From Bog-473 sp963807775 (GTDB lineage: Bacteria > Actinomycetota > Acidimicrobiia > Acidimicrobiales > RAAP-2): DNA of 64,000 nucleotides. The translations under genes and the position numbers were made by a program. Under the pieces are notes generated by a model. The model was not told where the DNA came from. It did no database searches and saw nothing but the letters and a program-made list of their open reading frames with translations. The stretch covers positions 186,001 through 250,000 of the forward strand of contig CAWECY010000002.1 in NCBI GenBank assembly GCA_963807775.1. The letters are read 5' to 3'. Shown in pieces: positions 9,347 through 19,109 of this stretch; position 1 is the stretch's first letter, and each line of letters begins with the position of its first letter.

Positions 9347-10253
9347 CGAGGCCCGCGCGCGCCTCTGCGCGCTCGGTGACCACGTGCGCGCTCAGGTGGC
9401 CGCGTCCCGGGGCCTGGAGATGGCGGCCGTGACCGGAGAGACGGTGGCGGACACCATTTACGCCATCGACCGGGTGGCCGACGATGCGCTGCTGGGCTGG
9501 TTCGAAGAGCACTGGCCCGGTGTGACGGTGGTGTCCGAGGGTCTCGACGAACCGGTCACCGTCGGCGGTACCCCGTCGTGGACGGTGATCGTCGACACGA
9601 TCGACGGGACACGCGGGCTCATGTACGACAAGCGCTCGGCGTGGTGCCTGGCGGCGGCCGCTCCGCCGGGAGGCCGGCTGGTCGACGTGGTGGCGGCGGC
9701 CATGACCGAGCTGCCGACCGCCAAGCAGCATGTGGCGGACCAGTTGAGCGGTGTGCGTGGCCTGGGCCTGGTGGCCGAGCGGCTCGACCTCCGCCGAGGC
9801 TCGCGGGAGTCCCTGGCGCTCCGCCCGTCGTCGGCCACCGATCTCGAGCACAGCTTCAGTGGTCTGGCCAAGTTCTTCCTGCCCGGGAAGCCGGCGCTGG
9901 CCGCGCTCGAGGCAGAGCTGTTCCGCCGGTTGGGCTGCCGGCACGTCTTCGACGACCAGTACCTGTCCAGCGGAGGCCAGCTCCACGAGCTCATCAGCGG
10001 GCGCGACCGCTTCGTGGCCGACCTGCGCCCCCTGGTCGACCCAGACGCGCACGCCTGCCATCCCTACGACGTGTGCACCTCGTTCCTCCTGGAGGAGGTC
10101 GGCGGGGTGGTCACCGACCCGTGGGGCGGGCCGCTCGACGCGCCACTCGACACCGTGTGGCCGGTGGCCTGGGTCGGGTACGCCAACCAGGCGCTGGCCT
10201 CGTGGATCGGCCCGTCGCTCGCCGAGCTGGTGGACGGGCTGCGTGCGCGGTAG
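9330..10253 (+). CDS. Inositol-monophosphatase-family phosphatase in the galactose cluster
   Basis: A 307-residue member of the Mg-dependent inositol monophosphatase/FBPase superfamily. The metal motif DTIDGTRG near residues 87-94 gives the two key Asp. The second signature is YDVCTSFLLEEVGGVVTD near residues 248-265, and SEG replaces the usual SEE near residue 70. It starts with GTG inside the 3' end of galT (17-base overlap), and the following kinase gene starts inside its own end, so the three are translationally coupled. IMPases from plants and animals can hydrolyse galactose-1-phosphate, so removal of a toxic sugar-1-phosphate is a reasonable guess. It is uninterrupted, unlike its two upstream neighbours. 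Exact substrate unknown. Confidence 0.75.
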   Translation: MPQSPDEARARLCALGDHVRAQVAASRGLEMAAVTGETVADTIYAIDRVADDALLGWFEEHWPGVTVVSEGLDEPVTVGGTPSWTVIVDTIDGTRGLMYDKRSAWCLAAAAPPGGRLVDVVAAAMTELPTAKQHVADQLSGVRGLGLVAERLDLRRGSRESLALRPSSATDLEHSFSGLAKFFLPGKPALAALEAELFRRLGCRHVFDDQYLSSGGQLHELISGRDRFVADLRPLVDPDAHACHPYDVCTSFLLEEVGGVVTDPWGGPLDAPLDTVWPVAWVGYANQALASWIGPSLAELVDGLRAR

Positions 10254-11340
10254 CGCACCCGGGCGGCTCGACCTGCTCGGCGGCGTGGCGGACTACTCGG
10301 GGTCCCTCGTACTCGAGATGCCGACGCGCCAGTCGACCGTGGTCACTGCCGAACTGGACGAGGCGTTCGTGGTCGGGCCGGCCGTGCTCACGGTGGAGGA
10401 GCTGGCCGCGCTGGCCCAGCGGCCCTACGCGGAGATCCGCCACCACCTGGAATCCCTGCCTCGCTGGACTCGCTACCTCGTCGGCGTGGCTCTGGTCCTG
10501 GTGCGGAGGGGTCTCATCGACCCTCCCCGGGCCCGGCTGACCGTCTCGTCGGACCTCCCGGTGTCGGTGGGTGTGGCGTCGAGCGCCGCGCTCGAGGTGG
10601 CGACCGCCCGCGCGTTGGGTGCCGACGTGGAGCCCCTCCGGTTGGCCGCGCTGTGCCAGGAAGCGGAGAACCAGGTCGTCGGCGTGCCGTGCGGGATCAT
10701 GGACCAGGTGGCCGTGGCGGCGGGGACGGCAGCCGCTGTGCTCCCGATACTCTGCCGGCCCGCCTCGGTCCGCCCGGTGCTGCCGCTGCCAGCCGAACTC
10801 GAGGTGGTGGGGTGGCCGACGGGAGCCGAGCACGACGTGAGCGGCGCCCCGTACGGACGGGCGCGCGCCGCCGCCTTCATGGGCAAGCGGATGGTGGAGT
10901 CCGCCGCGGGTCGCTCGTGGCGCTGGGTGAGTGAACTGCCGCCGTCCGCTGTGGCCTCTCTGCCCGAGGTGATGGAAGGGTCCGCCTTTCTCAGTCGCTG
11001 GGGCGCGACCGACGACGACCTGACGTCGGTCGAACCCGGCGTTGAGTACCCCGTGCGCGCTGCCGCATCCTTCGGCCTCGAGGAGCACCAGCGGAGCGAA
11101 GCGGCACTGCTTGCGCTCCAACGTCGTGAGCCCGCTGCGCTGGCGCCGCTGATGAGTGCCAGTGACGCCGGCTACCGGGCCATGGGCCTTGGGCACCCGG
11201 CGGCCGCCGCCGTCGTAGAGGCCGCGCTGGGGCATCCGGGTGTGTACGGCGCACGGTCGAGCGGCGGTGGATGCGGGGGGACGGTCGTCGTCGCCTGCAC
11301 GACCGGCGCACTCGACGACGTCGAGGCCCTCATCCGTTGA
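10243..11340 (+). CDS. GHMP sugar kinase (galactokinase or L-arabinokinase-like)
   Basis: A 365-residue GHMP kinase starting with GTG 10243, overlapping the phosphatase gene by 11 bases. Motif 1 is APGRLDLLGGVADYSGS (residues 5-21), motif 2 is PVSVGVASSAALEVATA and the C-terminal motif 3 is SSGGGCGGTVVV. Motif 1 has GGVADYSG where galactokinases have GEHTDYN. Together with AENQVVGVPCGIMDQVA and GAPYGRARAAAFMGKRM, this resembles the kinase domain of plant L-arabinokinase more than classical GalK, from memory of those sequences. It should phosphorylate the anomeric hydroxyl of galactose or arabinose with ATP. The GalT neighbour favours galactose. It is the last gene of the cluster; the second IS630 copy follows about 70 bases later. 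Confidence 0.8.
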   Translation: MRGSAPGRLDLLGGVADYSGSLVLEMPTRQSTVVTAELDEAFVVGPAVLTVEELAALAQRPYAEIRHHLESLPRWTRYLVGVALVLVRRGLIDPPRARLTVSSDLPVSVGVASSAALEVATARALGADVEPLRLAALCQEAENQVVGVPCGIMDQVAVAAGTAAAVLPILCRPASVRPVLPLPAELEVVGWPTGAEHDVSGAPYGRARAAAFMGKRMVESAAGRSWRWVSELPPSAVASLPEVMEGSAFLSRWGATDDDLTSVEPGVEYPVRAAASFGLEEHQRSEAALLALQRREPAALAPLMSASDAGYRAMGLGHPAAAAVVEAALGHPGVYGARSSGGGCGGTVVVACTTGALDDVEALIR

Positions 11341-11409
11341 GCTCGTCAGCGGCGGGTGAGCACGGCCGGTCGGCGACATGGCGCGCCCCTGATCCCGGCC
11401 ACCCTCCTA

Positions 11410-12638
11410 GTGTCCCGGAAGATTGAAGCGCTGTGAAAACGGGATCATGCGCCGACGTTGATGGCGGCGCAGTAGGCGGCCAGGCGTTCGAGGATCTGTT
11501 CGGCGGATTTTGTCCACACGAACGGACGCGGGTTCTCGTTCCAGGTGGAGGCCCAGTCCAAGATGTCGGCGGCCAGTTCTTTGACGTTGCGATGCGCGGA
11601 GCGCTTCAGCTTCTTGGTGGTCAGCGCGGAGAACCACCGCTCCACGAGGTTCATCCAGGACCCATACGTCGGGGTGAAGTGGAAGTGGAACCGGCGGTGA
11701 CGCAGCAGCCAGCGGTGGACCTGGGGGGTCTTGTGGGTGGCGAGGTTGTCGAGGATCACGTGCACGTCGAGCTCGGCGGGGACCTCGCGGTTCACCTTGT
11801 TCAAGAAGGCGACGAAGTCGGCGCTGGTATGGGATTTGCGGATGTCGGTGATCACGGTCCCGGTGGCCACGTCGAGGGCGGCGAAGAGGTCGCAGGTGCC
11901 GTTGCGCTCGTAGTCATGGGTGGCCCGAGCCGGCGTCGTCGGCAACATGGGCAGGGTGGGGGCGGTGCGGTTGAGCGCTTGGATCTGTGGTTTCTCGTCG
12001 AGGGCGAACACCGCGGCGGCCACCGGCGGGCTCATGTAGAGCCCCACCAGGTCGCGGATCTTCTCCACCAGGTCCGGATCGGGCGACACCTTGAAGGAGT
12101 CCTCGCGCCAGGGTTTGAGCCCGAAGGCCCGCCAGATCTCTCGCACCGTGGTGTGGCTGATCTTGTGCCTGGCCGCCAGGGTGCGCGTCGACCAGTGCGT
12201 GGCGTCGGGCGGTGCACTCTCGAGCGTCTCGACCACGATCGCTTCGATCACGTCGTCGCCTATCGTGCGGGCCGCGCCGGGACGGGGAGCGTCGACGAGG
12301 CCGTCGAGGCGACCCTCGGCAAAGCGGTGGCGCCACTTGCCCACCGTCACCGGATTACAACCCAGCTCAGCCGCGATCTCGGCGTGGGTCGCTTGGCCCG
12401 CCGCGCAGGCCAGCACGATCTTGGATCGCAACGCCAACGCTTGAGACGACGAATGGCGGCGTGCCCAGCGCTCCAGCGTGGAGCGTTCTTCGGCACTCAG
12501 GTTGATCTCGACGGTGGGGCGTCCTCTTTTGACCATGTCGTTCCTCCGATGTTGGCGTACAACACCGGTACAACGCGGCCCAACTCAGAAAATTCCCGCT
12601 CAGCCGATATTTCTTGGCGCTTCAATCTTCCGGGACAC
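11410..12638 (-). mobile_element. IS630-family insertion sequence, copy 2 (1229 bp)
   Basis: Same length and organisation as the copy at 4651-5879, in the same orientation. The termini read GTGTCCCGGAAGATTGAAGC on both ends; both carry the same G-to-A change relative to copy 1. It is flanked by TA at 11408-11409 and 12639-12640, within CTAG. The two copies bracket the 5.5-kb galactose cluster. Confidence 0.95.
11445..12536 (-). CDS. IS630-family transposase (copy 2)
   Basis: A 363-residue protein, about 95 percent identical by eye to the transposase at 4686-5777. The DDE residues are kept in ALDEKPQ, VILDNLATHK and MNLVERWF. Differences are scattered conservative changes (for example GERTH to GQATH and HGISH to HKISH). 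No frameshift is seen, so it is potentially active. The divergence argues for two separate insertions from a family of elements rather than a local duplication. Confidence 0.95.
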   Translation of the reverse strand: MVKRGRPTVEINLSAEERSTLERWARRHSSSQALALRSKIVLACAAGQATHAEIAAELGCNPVTVGKWRHRFAEGRLDGLVDAPRPGAARTIGDDVIEAIVVETLESAPPDATHWSTRTLAARHKISHTTVREIWRAFGLKPWREDSFKVSPDPDLVEKIRDLVGLYMSPPVAAAVFALDEKPQIQALNRTAPTLPMLPTTPARATHDYERNGTCDLFAALDVATGTVITDIRKSHTSADFVAFLNKVNREVPAELDVHVILDNLATHKTPQVHRWLLRHRRFHFHFTPTYGSWMNLVERWFSALTTKKLKRSAHRNVKELAADILDWASTWNENPRPFVWTKSAEQILERLAAYCAAINVGA

Positions 12639-12755
12639 TAGGCGCAGGGGTGGATGCCCGGGGGCGCTCGGGTGGAGCAGCGATCGGCGGCAACGATCCC
12701 TGGAACGGGCTCGTGGCCAACTCGTCTCAGGCCCTATGGGCTAGCTGCCCAGTAC

Positions 12756-13824
12756 TCAAGCCTTGAAGACGAGTACACCATCTGACGTACCCGCGTAGAG
12801 GTCGTCTCCGACCGCCGAGATGGACACGATGGCGGGCAGGCCGCTCAGTCGGGAACTGACCGTGCCGTTGGTTGCGATGCGCTCGATGTCACTCGTGTCG
12901 GCGCCTTCCTTGTGTATGTGGATCGTGGATGCCCAGACGATTCCGCTGGGCGACGCCGTCACGAGGTCGCCCACACCTCGACGTGGGCCGACGATCCGGT
13001 GGCCCCGAAGCACGACAAGCGATGACCCGGTTCGGGAGCTCTCCAGGCCGACGTAGAGCGTCGAGTCATTGGTGGCAGCCAATGAGTAGGTGTCTTCTGC
13101 CTCGCCGGCCGCAGCTGAAGTCCGCCGCGACGACGACACTTGAAAGCGCCTTGAGCGAGGAAGCGTCGATCCATGTCACCTTTGTGTGCGCCGTCTGTGC
13201 CGGAGGGGATCCGAAGGGTTCGTAGCCGACGACAACTCGATCTGCCGTAGCGGTTAGACCTTCGACGAGGTCGTTCGGAGCAAACCTCTTGGTCTGACTG
13301 ATCGCGTCGGTTGCGGGATCGAGCGCCTCGAGTTGCGGGGTGTCGCCTCCTTCGAGGATCCACAGGGTGGATGACGTCGCCGCTACCGCCATCAGGGGAG
13401 CGATGTTCAACCGGGCCTGGTGGGCGAGCGTGGTCGCGTCAAGGCGATCGATCCCAGGGCCGAGCCCGCCCGGCATCGCGCCTGAGCTCGTGGAGACCCA
13501 TACGGACCCGAAGGCAACGACGAGCGACATCGGCGCGGCGTCACCGGAGGCCGTCTCGAGGATGTGCCTCGTCGTCGGGTTGACGAGGTCGACCTCCCAG
13601 CCGGTGTCCGATGGGTCGCCCGGAAACGCAGCTTGCCGGAGCACGTAGAGGCCGTCAGGGCTTGGCACCACGTCTGTCACGCCGCTCAGGGCGAATCGAC
13701 CGACAAGCGAGATGTGGGCTGTGTCGAGCGTCGCACCTTGGGCATAGGACGCACCGTCCGTGGTGGTCCCGGAGAAGGCTCCGAGGAGTATCGAGAGCGC
13801 CAACAGACCCGTGCCGATGGCCAT
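12756..13824 (-). CDS. Secreted beta-propeller-like protein of unknown function; one frameshift
   Basis: The N-terminus MAIGTGLLALSILLGAFSG is a signal peptide or membrane anchor. The rest is made of repeated short blades such as SPDGLYVLRQ, FGSVWVSTS, SSTLWILEGGD and GDDLYAGTSDGVLVF, about 40-50 residues apart, like YVTN/WD40-type propellers. The frame changes near 13110, where the span contains one extra base; corrected length is about 355 residues. It lies 18 bases downstream of the LacI gene on the same strand, so it may be the last gene of the xyl operon, though it could be independent. No enzyme motif is visible. Confidence 0.6.
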
Positions 13825-13842
13825 CTCACCAATATGTCGTAC

Positions 13843-14859
13843 TCAGCGGCGGCGATCGCCGGCCGGTGAGGCGGAGCTCTCCCGCACGACCAGCTCGGCC
13901 GGCACCACGACGTGGCGCTCTACCCCGTGGCCGTCGATGAGCGCGCGTATCAGCTCGACACTCCGTCGTCCGACCTCACCGAAGTCCTGCCGGATGGTTG
14001 TGAGCGCGGGGAAGAAGTACGGCGACTCGGGCGTGTCGTCGAAGCCGACCACGCTGACCTCGTGGGGCACCCGGCGCCCGGCGTCGTGCAAGGCGCGGAT
14101 CACCCCGAGTGCCGTTTGGTCGTTGGCGGCGAAGACGGCGGACACATCAGGGTCACGGGCCAGGCGGGTGCCGGCGGCATAGCCCCCGCTGGCGCCCCAG
14201 TCGCCCACCAGTGGGCTGTCGTGTTTGAGGCCGGCGTCGCGCAAGGCGCCGGCCCATCCGCGCACGCGGGCGGCGGCGTCGATCCAGTCCGTCGGTCCCC
14301 GCACGTGGTGCACGCTGGGGTGGCCGAGCTCGAGCAGGTGCTGGGTGGCCCGGCGTGCCCCGTCGTACTGGTCGATGGTCACCGTCGGCGTACCCATCGT
14401 CGGGTCGCCGCCCACGACGACCAGGGGCAGATCGTCCTTGACCGCGGCCACCGCGTTCACGACGTGACGGACGGGCGCCACGACGATGACGCCATCGACA
14501 CGGGAGGCCCGCAGCCGGTCCAGCGTGGCCATCATGTCGTCGCCCGAACGGTCCAACGTCACGAAGCTCAGCAGGTGCCCGGCGGCACGGGCGGCCGCCT
14601 CGATGCCGTAGAGCATGTGCGACGGCCCGAACTGCTCGGTCTCGACGGCGACGACCCCCAGCGTGTGCGAGCGGCCGCCGGCGAGGATCCGCGCCGCGGT
14701 GTTCGCCTGATAACCCAGGGCGGCGATCGCCTTCTCGACCCGTTGGCGGGTGTCGTCGGCCACCCCCGGGAAGCCGTTCAGGACGCGGGACACCGTCATG
14801 ACGGACACGCCGGCGCGCGACGCCACATCCGCCATCACGGCGCGGTGCGGCACTGCCAC
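13843..14859 (-). CDS. LacI-family transcriptional regulator of the xylose cluster
   Basis: A 338-residue regulator. The N-terminal helix-turn-helix is MADVASRAGVSVMTVSRVLNG with the hinge AARILAGG. The periplasmic-binding-like effector domain follows (LGVVAVETEQ, VFAANDQTALGV, VSVVGFDDTPESPYF). The start is taken as GTG 14859, one base after the GH43 stop, giving VAVPHRAVMADV with GGGGA upstream. Its place inside the xyl operon suggests autoregulation and control by xylose or a xylo-oligosaccharide. The palindrome TGATAGCGTTATCA in the xylA promoter region is its most likely operator. Confidence 0.85.
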   Translation of the reverse strand: MAVPHRAVMADVASRAGVSVMTVSRVLNGFPGVADDTRQRVEKAIAALGYQANTAARILAGGRSHTLGVVAVETEQFGPSHMLYGIEAAARAAGHLLSFVTLDRSGDDMMATLDRLRASRVDGVIVVAPVRHVVNAVAAVKDDLPLVVVGGDPTMGTPTVTIDQYDGARRATQHLLELGHPSVHHVRGPTDWIDAAARVRGWAGALRDAGLKHDSPLVGDWGASGGYAAGTRLARDPDVSAVFAANDQTALGVIRALHDAGRRVPHEVSVVGFDDTPESPYFFPALTTIRQDFGEVGRRSVELIRALIDGHGVERHVVVPAELVVRESSASPAGDRRR

Positions 14860-14860
14860 G

Positions 14861-16339
14861 TCAGGCTTCCCCGTACTCGAACCAGTCGAAACCGGCGTCC
14901 CCACCGACGGCGTACATGCCGATCGTGCGTCCGGTGAAGCCCCCCGCGACCTCGGTCGAGAGGTAGCGACCATCGAGCTGAGCCAACTCGTGGAGCTCCC
15001 CGTCCCGGTCCTCGTAACCGAGCGACACCGTGTCGGGCCCTTGTACGGCAGTCGCAGTCGCCACCGAGAGGACGACCGGCCCGACCGGGCGTGCCGCCTC
15101 GCCGACCACCGCCCCGAGTTGTCCGACACGGGCGCGGGCGATGATGTGTCCTCCGGCGACGGCGACCTCGTAGTGGGCCGTCTCGTCCAGGACGATTGCC
15201 AACCCCGACTCGGTCGCCGTGCCCGTGTCGACCAGCGCACGGGCACGGCACACGTGGTGCTGTTGCCGCCGGCCGACGAAGACCGGTTCGGGGTCGTCCA
15301 ACGTGGCCTCACCTCCGAACAAGGTGAGCCAACCCGGCCGCCGCTCGAGCGAGGTGACCGCCTGAGGCGGGTGGCGCACGGCCACCCACCAAGGGGCGAG
15401 TGCCGGCGTGTCGAAGTCGTCACGGCCGGTCCATCGCACCTCCTTGGCGCGACCAGGCGGCCGGTCGGGCGTCTCCAGTGTCACGGCCGCGGGCACGGGC
15501 CACCCGTCGACCCACTGGACCGGGGTGAGGAAGGTCTCGCGGCCAAGGACGTGGAAGCGCGGGGTCACGCCCTTCGGCCGGACGCCGAGCAGCACCATCC
15601 ACCAGGAACGGTCAACCGCCTCGACCAGGTCGGCATGGCCTGTGTTCTGAATCGGACTGTCCGTGCTGCGATGGCTCAGGATCGGATTGGAGGGTGCACC
15701 CTCCCACGGGCCGACGGGTGACGGGCCACGGGCGATGGACACGCAGTGGCCGCGTTCGGTGCCGCCCTCGGCGATGAGCAGATACCACATGCCTTGGTGC
15801 TGAAAGAGATGAGGAGCCTCGGGGTACGCCAGGCCGGTACCGGACCAGGTGGGTACCGGGCCGTCGAGCACGTCACCTGTGTTCTCGTCGATCCGGCACC
15901 GGGCGATCCCGCCCAGGCCGGAGAAATGGACCCAGCAGTTGCCGTCGTCGTCCCAGGCCAGGTCCGGATCGATCCCCGGCACGTCCACGACGACGGGATC
16001 GGACCACGGGCCTTCGGGGTCTTCGCAGGTGACGAAGAAGGTCGTTGCTCCGAGACGCCCCACGTTTGTCGTGATCATGAAGAAACGGCCTTCGTGGTGG
16101 CGCAACGTCGGGGCGAAGATGCCCAGGGATGACCAGGATTGCGTGGTGCTCATGTCCACCTGGGAGGGGCGGTCGAGCACGTTGCCGATCTGTTCCCAGT
16201 CGACGAGGTTCTGCGACCGGAAGAGTGGAACGCCGGGCAGGTACGTGAACGAAGAGGTCACCCCGAAGTAGGTGTCGCCGACCCGGCAGACGCTCGGATC
16301 CGGGTGGAAGCCCGGAATCACCGGGTTGGTGAAGCTCAC
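14861..16339 (-). CDS. GH43 beta-xylosidase/arabinofuranosidase-type glycosidase
   Basis: A 492-residue enzyme with an N-terminal five-bladed propeller and a C-terminal beta-sandwich, as in GH43 xylosidases. The catalytic base is in NPVIPGFHPDPSV, the pKa-modulating Asp in GIDPDLAWDDDG and the acid Glu in YPEAPHLF. The downstream domain begins around RWTGRDDFDTPALAPWW. It starts at GTG 16339, overlapping the xylB stop as GTGA, so it is translationally coupled. No signal peptide is visible, so it probably cleaves imported xylo-oligosaccharides inside the cell and feeds XylA and XylB. Confidence 0.85.
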   Translation of the reverse strand: MSFTNPVIPGFHPDPSVCRVGDTYFGVTSSFTYLPGVPLFRSQNLVDWEQIGNVLDRPSQVDMSTTQSWSSLGIFAPTLRHHEGRFFMITTNVGRLGATTFFVTCEDPEGPWSDPVVVDVPGIDPDLAWDDDGNCWVHFSGLGGIARCRIDENTGDVLDGPVPTWSGTGLAYPEAPHLFQHQGMWYLLIAEGGTERGHCVSIARGPSPVGPWEGAPSNPILSHRSTDSPIQNTGHADLVEAVDRSWWMVLLGVRPKGVTPRFHVLGRETFLTPVQWVDGWPVPAAVTLETPDRPPGRAKEVRWTGRDDFDTPALAPWWVAVRHPPQAVTSLERRPGWLTLFGGEATLDDPEPVFVGRRQQHHVCRARALVDTGTATESGLAIVLDETAHYEVAVAGGHIIARARVGQLGAVVGEAARPVGPVVLSVATATAVQGPDTVSLGYEDRDGELHELAQLDGRYLSTEVAGGFTGRTIGMYAVGGDAGFDWFEYGEA

Positions 16340-17757
16340 CTCGGTGCACCTTCGGCGGCAGCCGCGTAAGCCGAGCGGATGCCCACGGCATCGACCGTGA
16401 CATCGGGCTCCACGATCTCCCCCTTGCCCAAGCCCCAGGCCTCGGCCACCCGTTGGAAGCCACACCCGAGATGGACGGCGGCGGCCTGGACAGCAGCCCC
16501 CGCGGCAACGAGCTCGGTGTCGGTCGGCACTACGACAGCTCGTCCTGTGAGGTCGGCGACGACGCGGCGGTAGGCGGTGCTGCGGGCCGCGCCCCCGACG
16601 AGGAACACCCGTCCCTGCACCCGCCCGAGGCTGTCGGCTCCGGCCAGCAGGTTGCAGACCACGCCCTCGACAGCGGCGCGCGCCAGCTGTGCCGCTGACA
16701 CGTCGGCGCGCAAGCCGGTGAGCGTGCCCGACGCGTCCGGGCGGTTTGGGGTCCGTTCCCCGTCGAAGTGCGGCACCAGGACGAGGCCCTGAGCACCTGC
16801 CGGCGCTTGCAAGCGCCAAATCATCGAACCGCTCGTGGTCGACCCCGAGCAGGCGAGCCACGGCGTCGGTCACCTTGGTGGCGTTCATCGTGCAGACCAG
16901 CGGCAGGTAGCGGCCCGTGGCGTCGGCAAAGCCGGCGACGGTCCCGGTGGGATCGGCCGTCGGTTCCTCGCGCGACCGTGAAGGCGGTGCCGCTCGTGCC
17001 GAGGCTGAGCACGAGGTCGCCGGACCGGAGGCCGAGACCGAGCGCGGCGGCCATGTTGTCCCCCGTGCCCGGCCGCCACGAGTGCTCCCGTGGCGCCCCA
17101 TTCGCCGGCGACGGCGTCGGCCGGCAGCACCTCGGGGAGCAGGGAGGGCCAGTCGATGCCACCGTCCACCAGATCGAGCAGGTCATAGCGGTACCGCTCC
17201 TCGTGCGGCGACCAGTAGCCCGTCCCCGAGGCGTCGCCACGGTCCGTGGTCCGTCGTCCGGTCAGGCGGAAGGTCAGCCAATCGTGCGGGAGGAGCACGG
17301 ACACAGTCCGCCGCAGCACGTCGGGTTCGCAGCGCTGCAGCCACTTCAGCTTGGTGATGGTAAAGCTCGGGACGGGGACGCTGCCGCAAGCGGCGGCCCA
17401 GGCCGTCTGCACCTCCCGGCAAGGCCGACAGCAAGCGCGGCGGCATCGGGGGCGGACTCGGTGTCGTTCCACAGCTTGGCCGGCCGGAGCACCTCGCCTT
17501 CGGCTCCGAGTACCACTAGTCCGTGTTGCTGCGCCGCGACGGCGACCGCCGCCGGCGCATGGGCCTCGGGCACGCCGGCCTGGCCACAGGCGGCGGCGAA
17601 CGCCGACTCCCATTCGCGCGGGTGCTGCTCGCTCCGCGGTGGGGTGGTGGGTGGATGAGTCGCCGCGTCCCGTGGCGACGATGTCGCCGGTCTCGGCGTC
17701 GCGCACCTGTACCTTGCATGCGGTCGTGGACGAGTCGACCCCGACCACAAGCGGCAT
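16336..17757 (-). pseudogene. xylB: Xylulokinase, multiply frameshifted
   Basis: Starts MPLVVGVDSSTTACKVQV, the FGGY-kinase phosphate-binding strand, directly after the xylA stop (TGA then ATG). Later frames hold LWNDTESAPDAAALA, KLKWLQRCEPDVLRR, PHDWLTFRLTGRRTTDRGDASGT, LSLGTSGTAFTV and FDGERTPNRPDASG, all in family order. At least five frame changes lie between about 16800 and 17640. The overall length (1422 bases, 474 codons) is right for XylB, so the indels nearly cancel. The dense breaks suggest either decay or poor local sequence. Function if intact: ATP-dependent phosphorylation of D-xylulose. Start and stop both overlap the neighbours. Confidence 0.75.
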
Positions 17758-18913
17758 TCAGCGCGACCCCGAGCAGCAACTCGGTGACGAGCTGGTCCAG
17801 GCGCTCGTGGCCATAGCCCTGCGATGCCAGGGCGTCTTCGTCCGCCTCCGACGACAGAACCGCCCCGAGCCCGTCGGGAGCCGTCGGCTGGCGCAGCTCG
17901 GCGACCTTGGCGGTGCCGAGCGCCTCTTGGATCTCCGGGTCGTCACGGAACCGGCGCGCCTTCTCGGCCAGGATCAGGTACGTGCGCATGCAGCCGCGGG
18001 CGAAGTCCCACACGCCGGCGCTGTCCTCCGTCCGGTAAGGGTGGGCGTCGAAGTGCCGCATGCCGTCCCAGCCGGCGTCTTCGAGCAGCTGCACGGTGTA
18101 GAAGGCGTCGCGGATGCCCTCTGAGCCGAACCGGAAGTCCTGGTCGAACTTGCCGATGCGCTGCGCGTTCAGGTCGATGTGAAACAGCTTGCCGTGCCAC
18201 AGCGTCTGCGCCACGGCGTGCGAGAACGAGAGGCCGCTCATCGTCTCGTGGGCGAACTCGGGGTTGAGCCCGACCATCTCCGGCCACTCGAGCTCGTCGA
18301 TGAACGCCAGGGCGTGCCCGACCGTGGGCAAGAGAATGTCGCCTCGGGGCTCGTTCGGCTTGGGCTCGAGCGCGATGCGCAGACCCAGCCCCCTGGTGCG
18401 GATGTGCTCGCAACACAGGTCGACCGCCTCCTTGTAGCGGTCCAGTGCGGCCCGGACGTCTTTGGCGGCGTCAGCTTCGACCCCCTCGCGTCCACCCCAC
18501 ATCACCGCGATCTCTGCGCCGAGCTCAGCACCGAGATCCATGGACTCACAAGTCTTCTTCACGGCGAAGCGCCGGATGGCCGGGTCGTTGGCCGTGAACG
18601 CGCCCTCCTTGAAGATCGGTCGCCAGAAGAGGTTGGTCGTGGCCATGGGGACCTTCAGGCCGGTCTCGTCGAGCGCGTGGCGGAATCGCTTGAGGATGGT
18701 CTGGCGTTCCGTCGGCGACGCGTCGAAGGGGACCAGGTCGTTGTCGTGGAAGGACACGCCGTACGCGCCGAGCTCGGCCAGGCGGTGCACGGTCTCGACC
18801 GGATCGAGGTCGTCCCGCACGACGGTGCCGAAGGGGTCGCGGCCCGGGTTGCCCACCGTCCACAGGCCGAAGGTGAAGCGGTGCTCGGGTCGGGGGGTGT
18901 ACGGATCCGTCAT
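17758..18913 (-). CDS. xylA: Xylose isomerase; one frameshift near the C-terminus
   Basis: ATG 18913 follows GAGAGGAG and opens MTDPYTPRPEHRFTFGLWTVG, as in actinobacterial XylA of about 385-390 residues. The catalytic His is in SFHDNDLVPF, and metal ligands occur in ALEPKPNEPRGD, GLNPEFAHE and HIDLNAQRIGKFDQD. As written, the frame runs on past 17758 because of one extra G in a GGGG run near 17779. Removing it ends the protein LLGSR at 17758, close to the usual LLGAR end, immediately before the xylB ATG. The enzyme converts D-xylose to D-xylulose in the cytoplasm. Confidence 0.9.
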
Positions 18914-19013
18914 GTCGACTCCTCTCGCGGTACATCTGCCCGGCGGTGCGCACCCGCCGTCCGGCCTGGGGTACCGGGGATCCTGACCACCCTCGAAGCC
19001 CTGGGCAGGGCCA

Positions 19014-19027
19014 TGATAGCGTTATCA
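19014..19027. promoter_or_regulatory. Candidate LacI-family operator TGATAGCGTTATCA
   Basis: A near-perfect 14-base palindrome with central CG, between the divergent xylA (start 18913) and oxidoreductase (start 19110) genes, 83-101 bases from each start. A close variant lies at 4623-4636. The LacI regulator in the xyl operon is the obvious candidate. Confidence 0.65.
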
Positions 19028-19109
19028 GTGGCCCGGTGCCTGGGGTGCCTCGGGCCCTGCGAACCCGGGTTGGCCCGGCCCCGACACCGACAAGTGGGAG
19101 GCAGATCCG

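Noticed and set aside
4651..12638. Composite transposon carrying the galactose cluster
   Set aside because: Each copy has its own TA flanks and the two differ by about 5 percent in protein, so independent insertion is simpler. Only comparison with an empty site could show joint movement.
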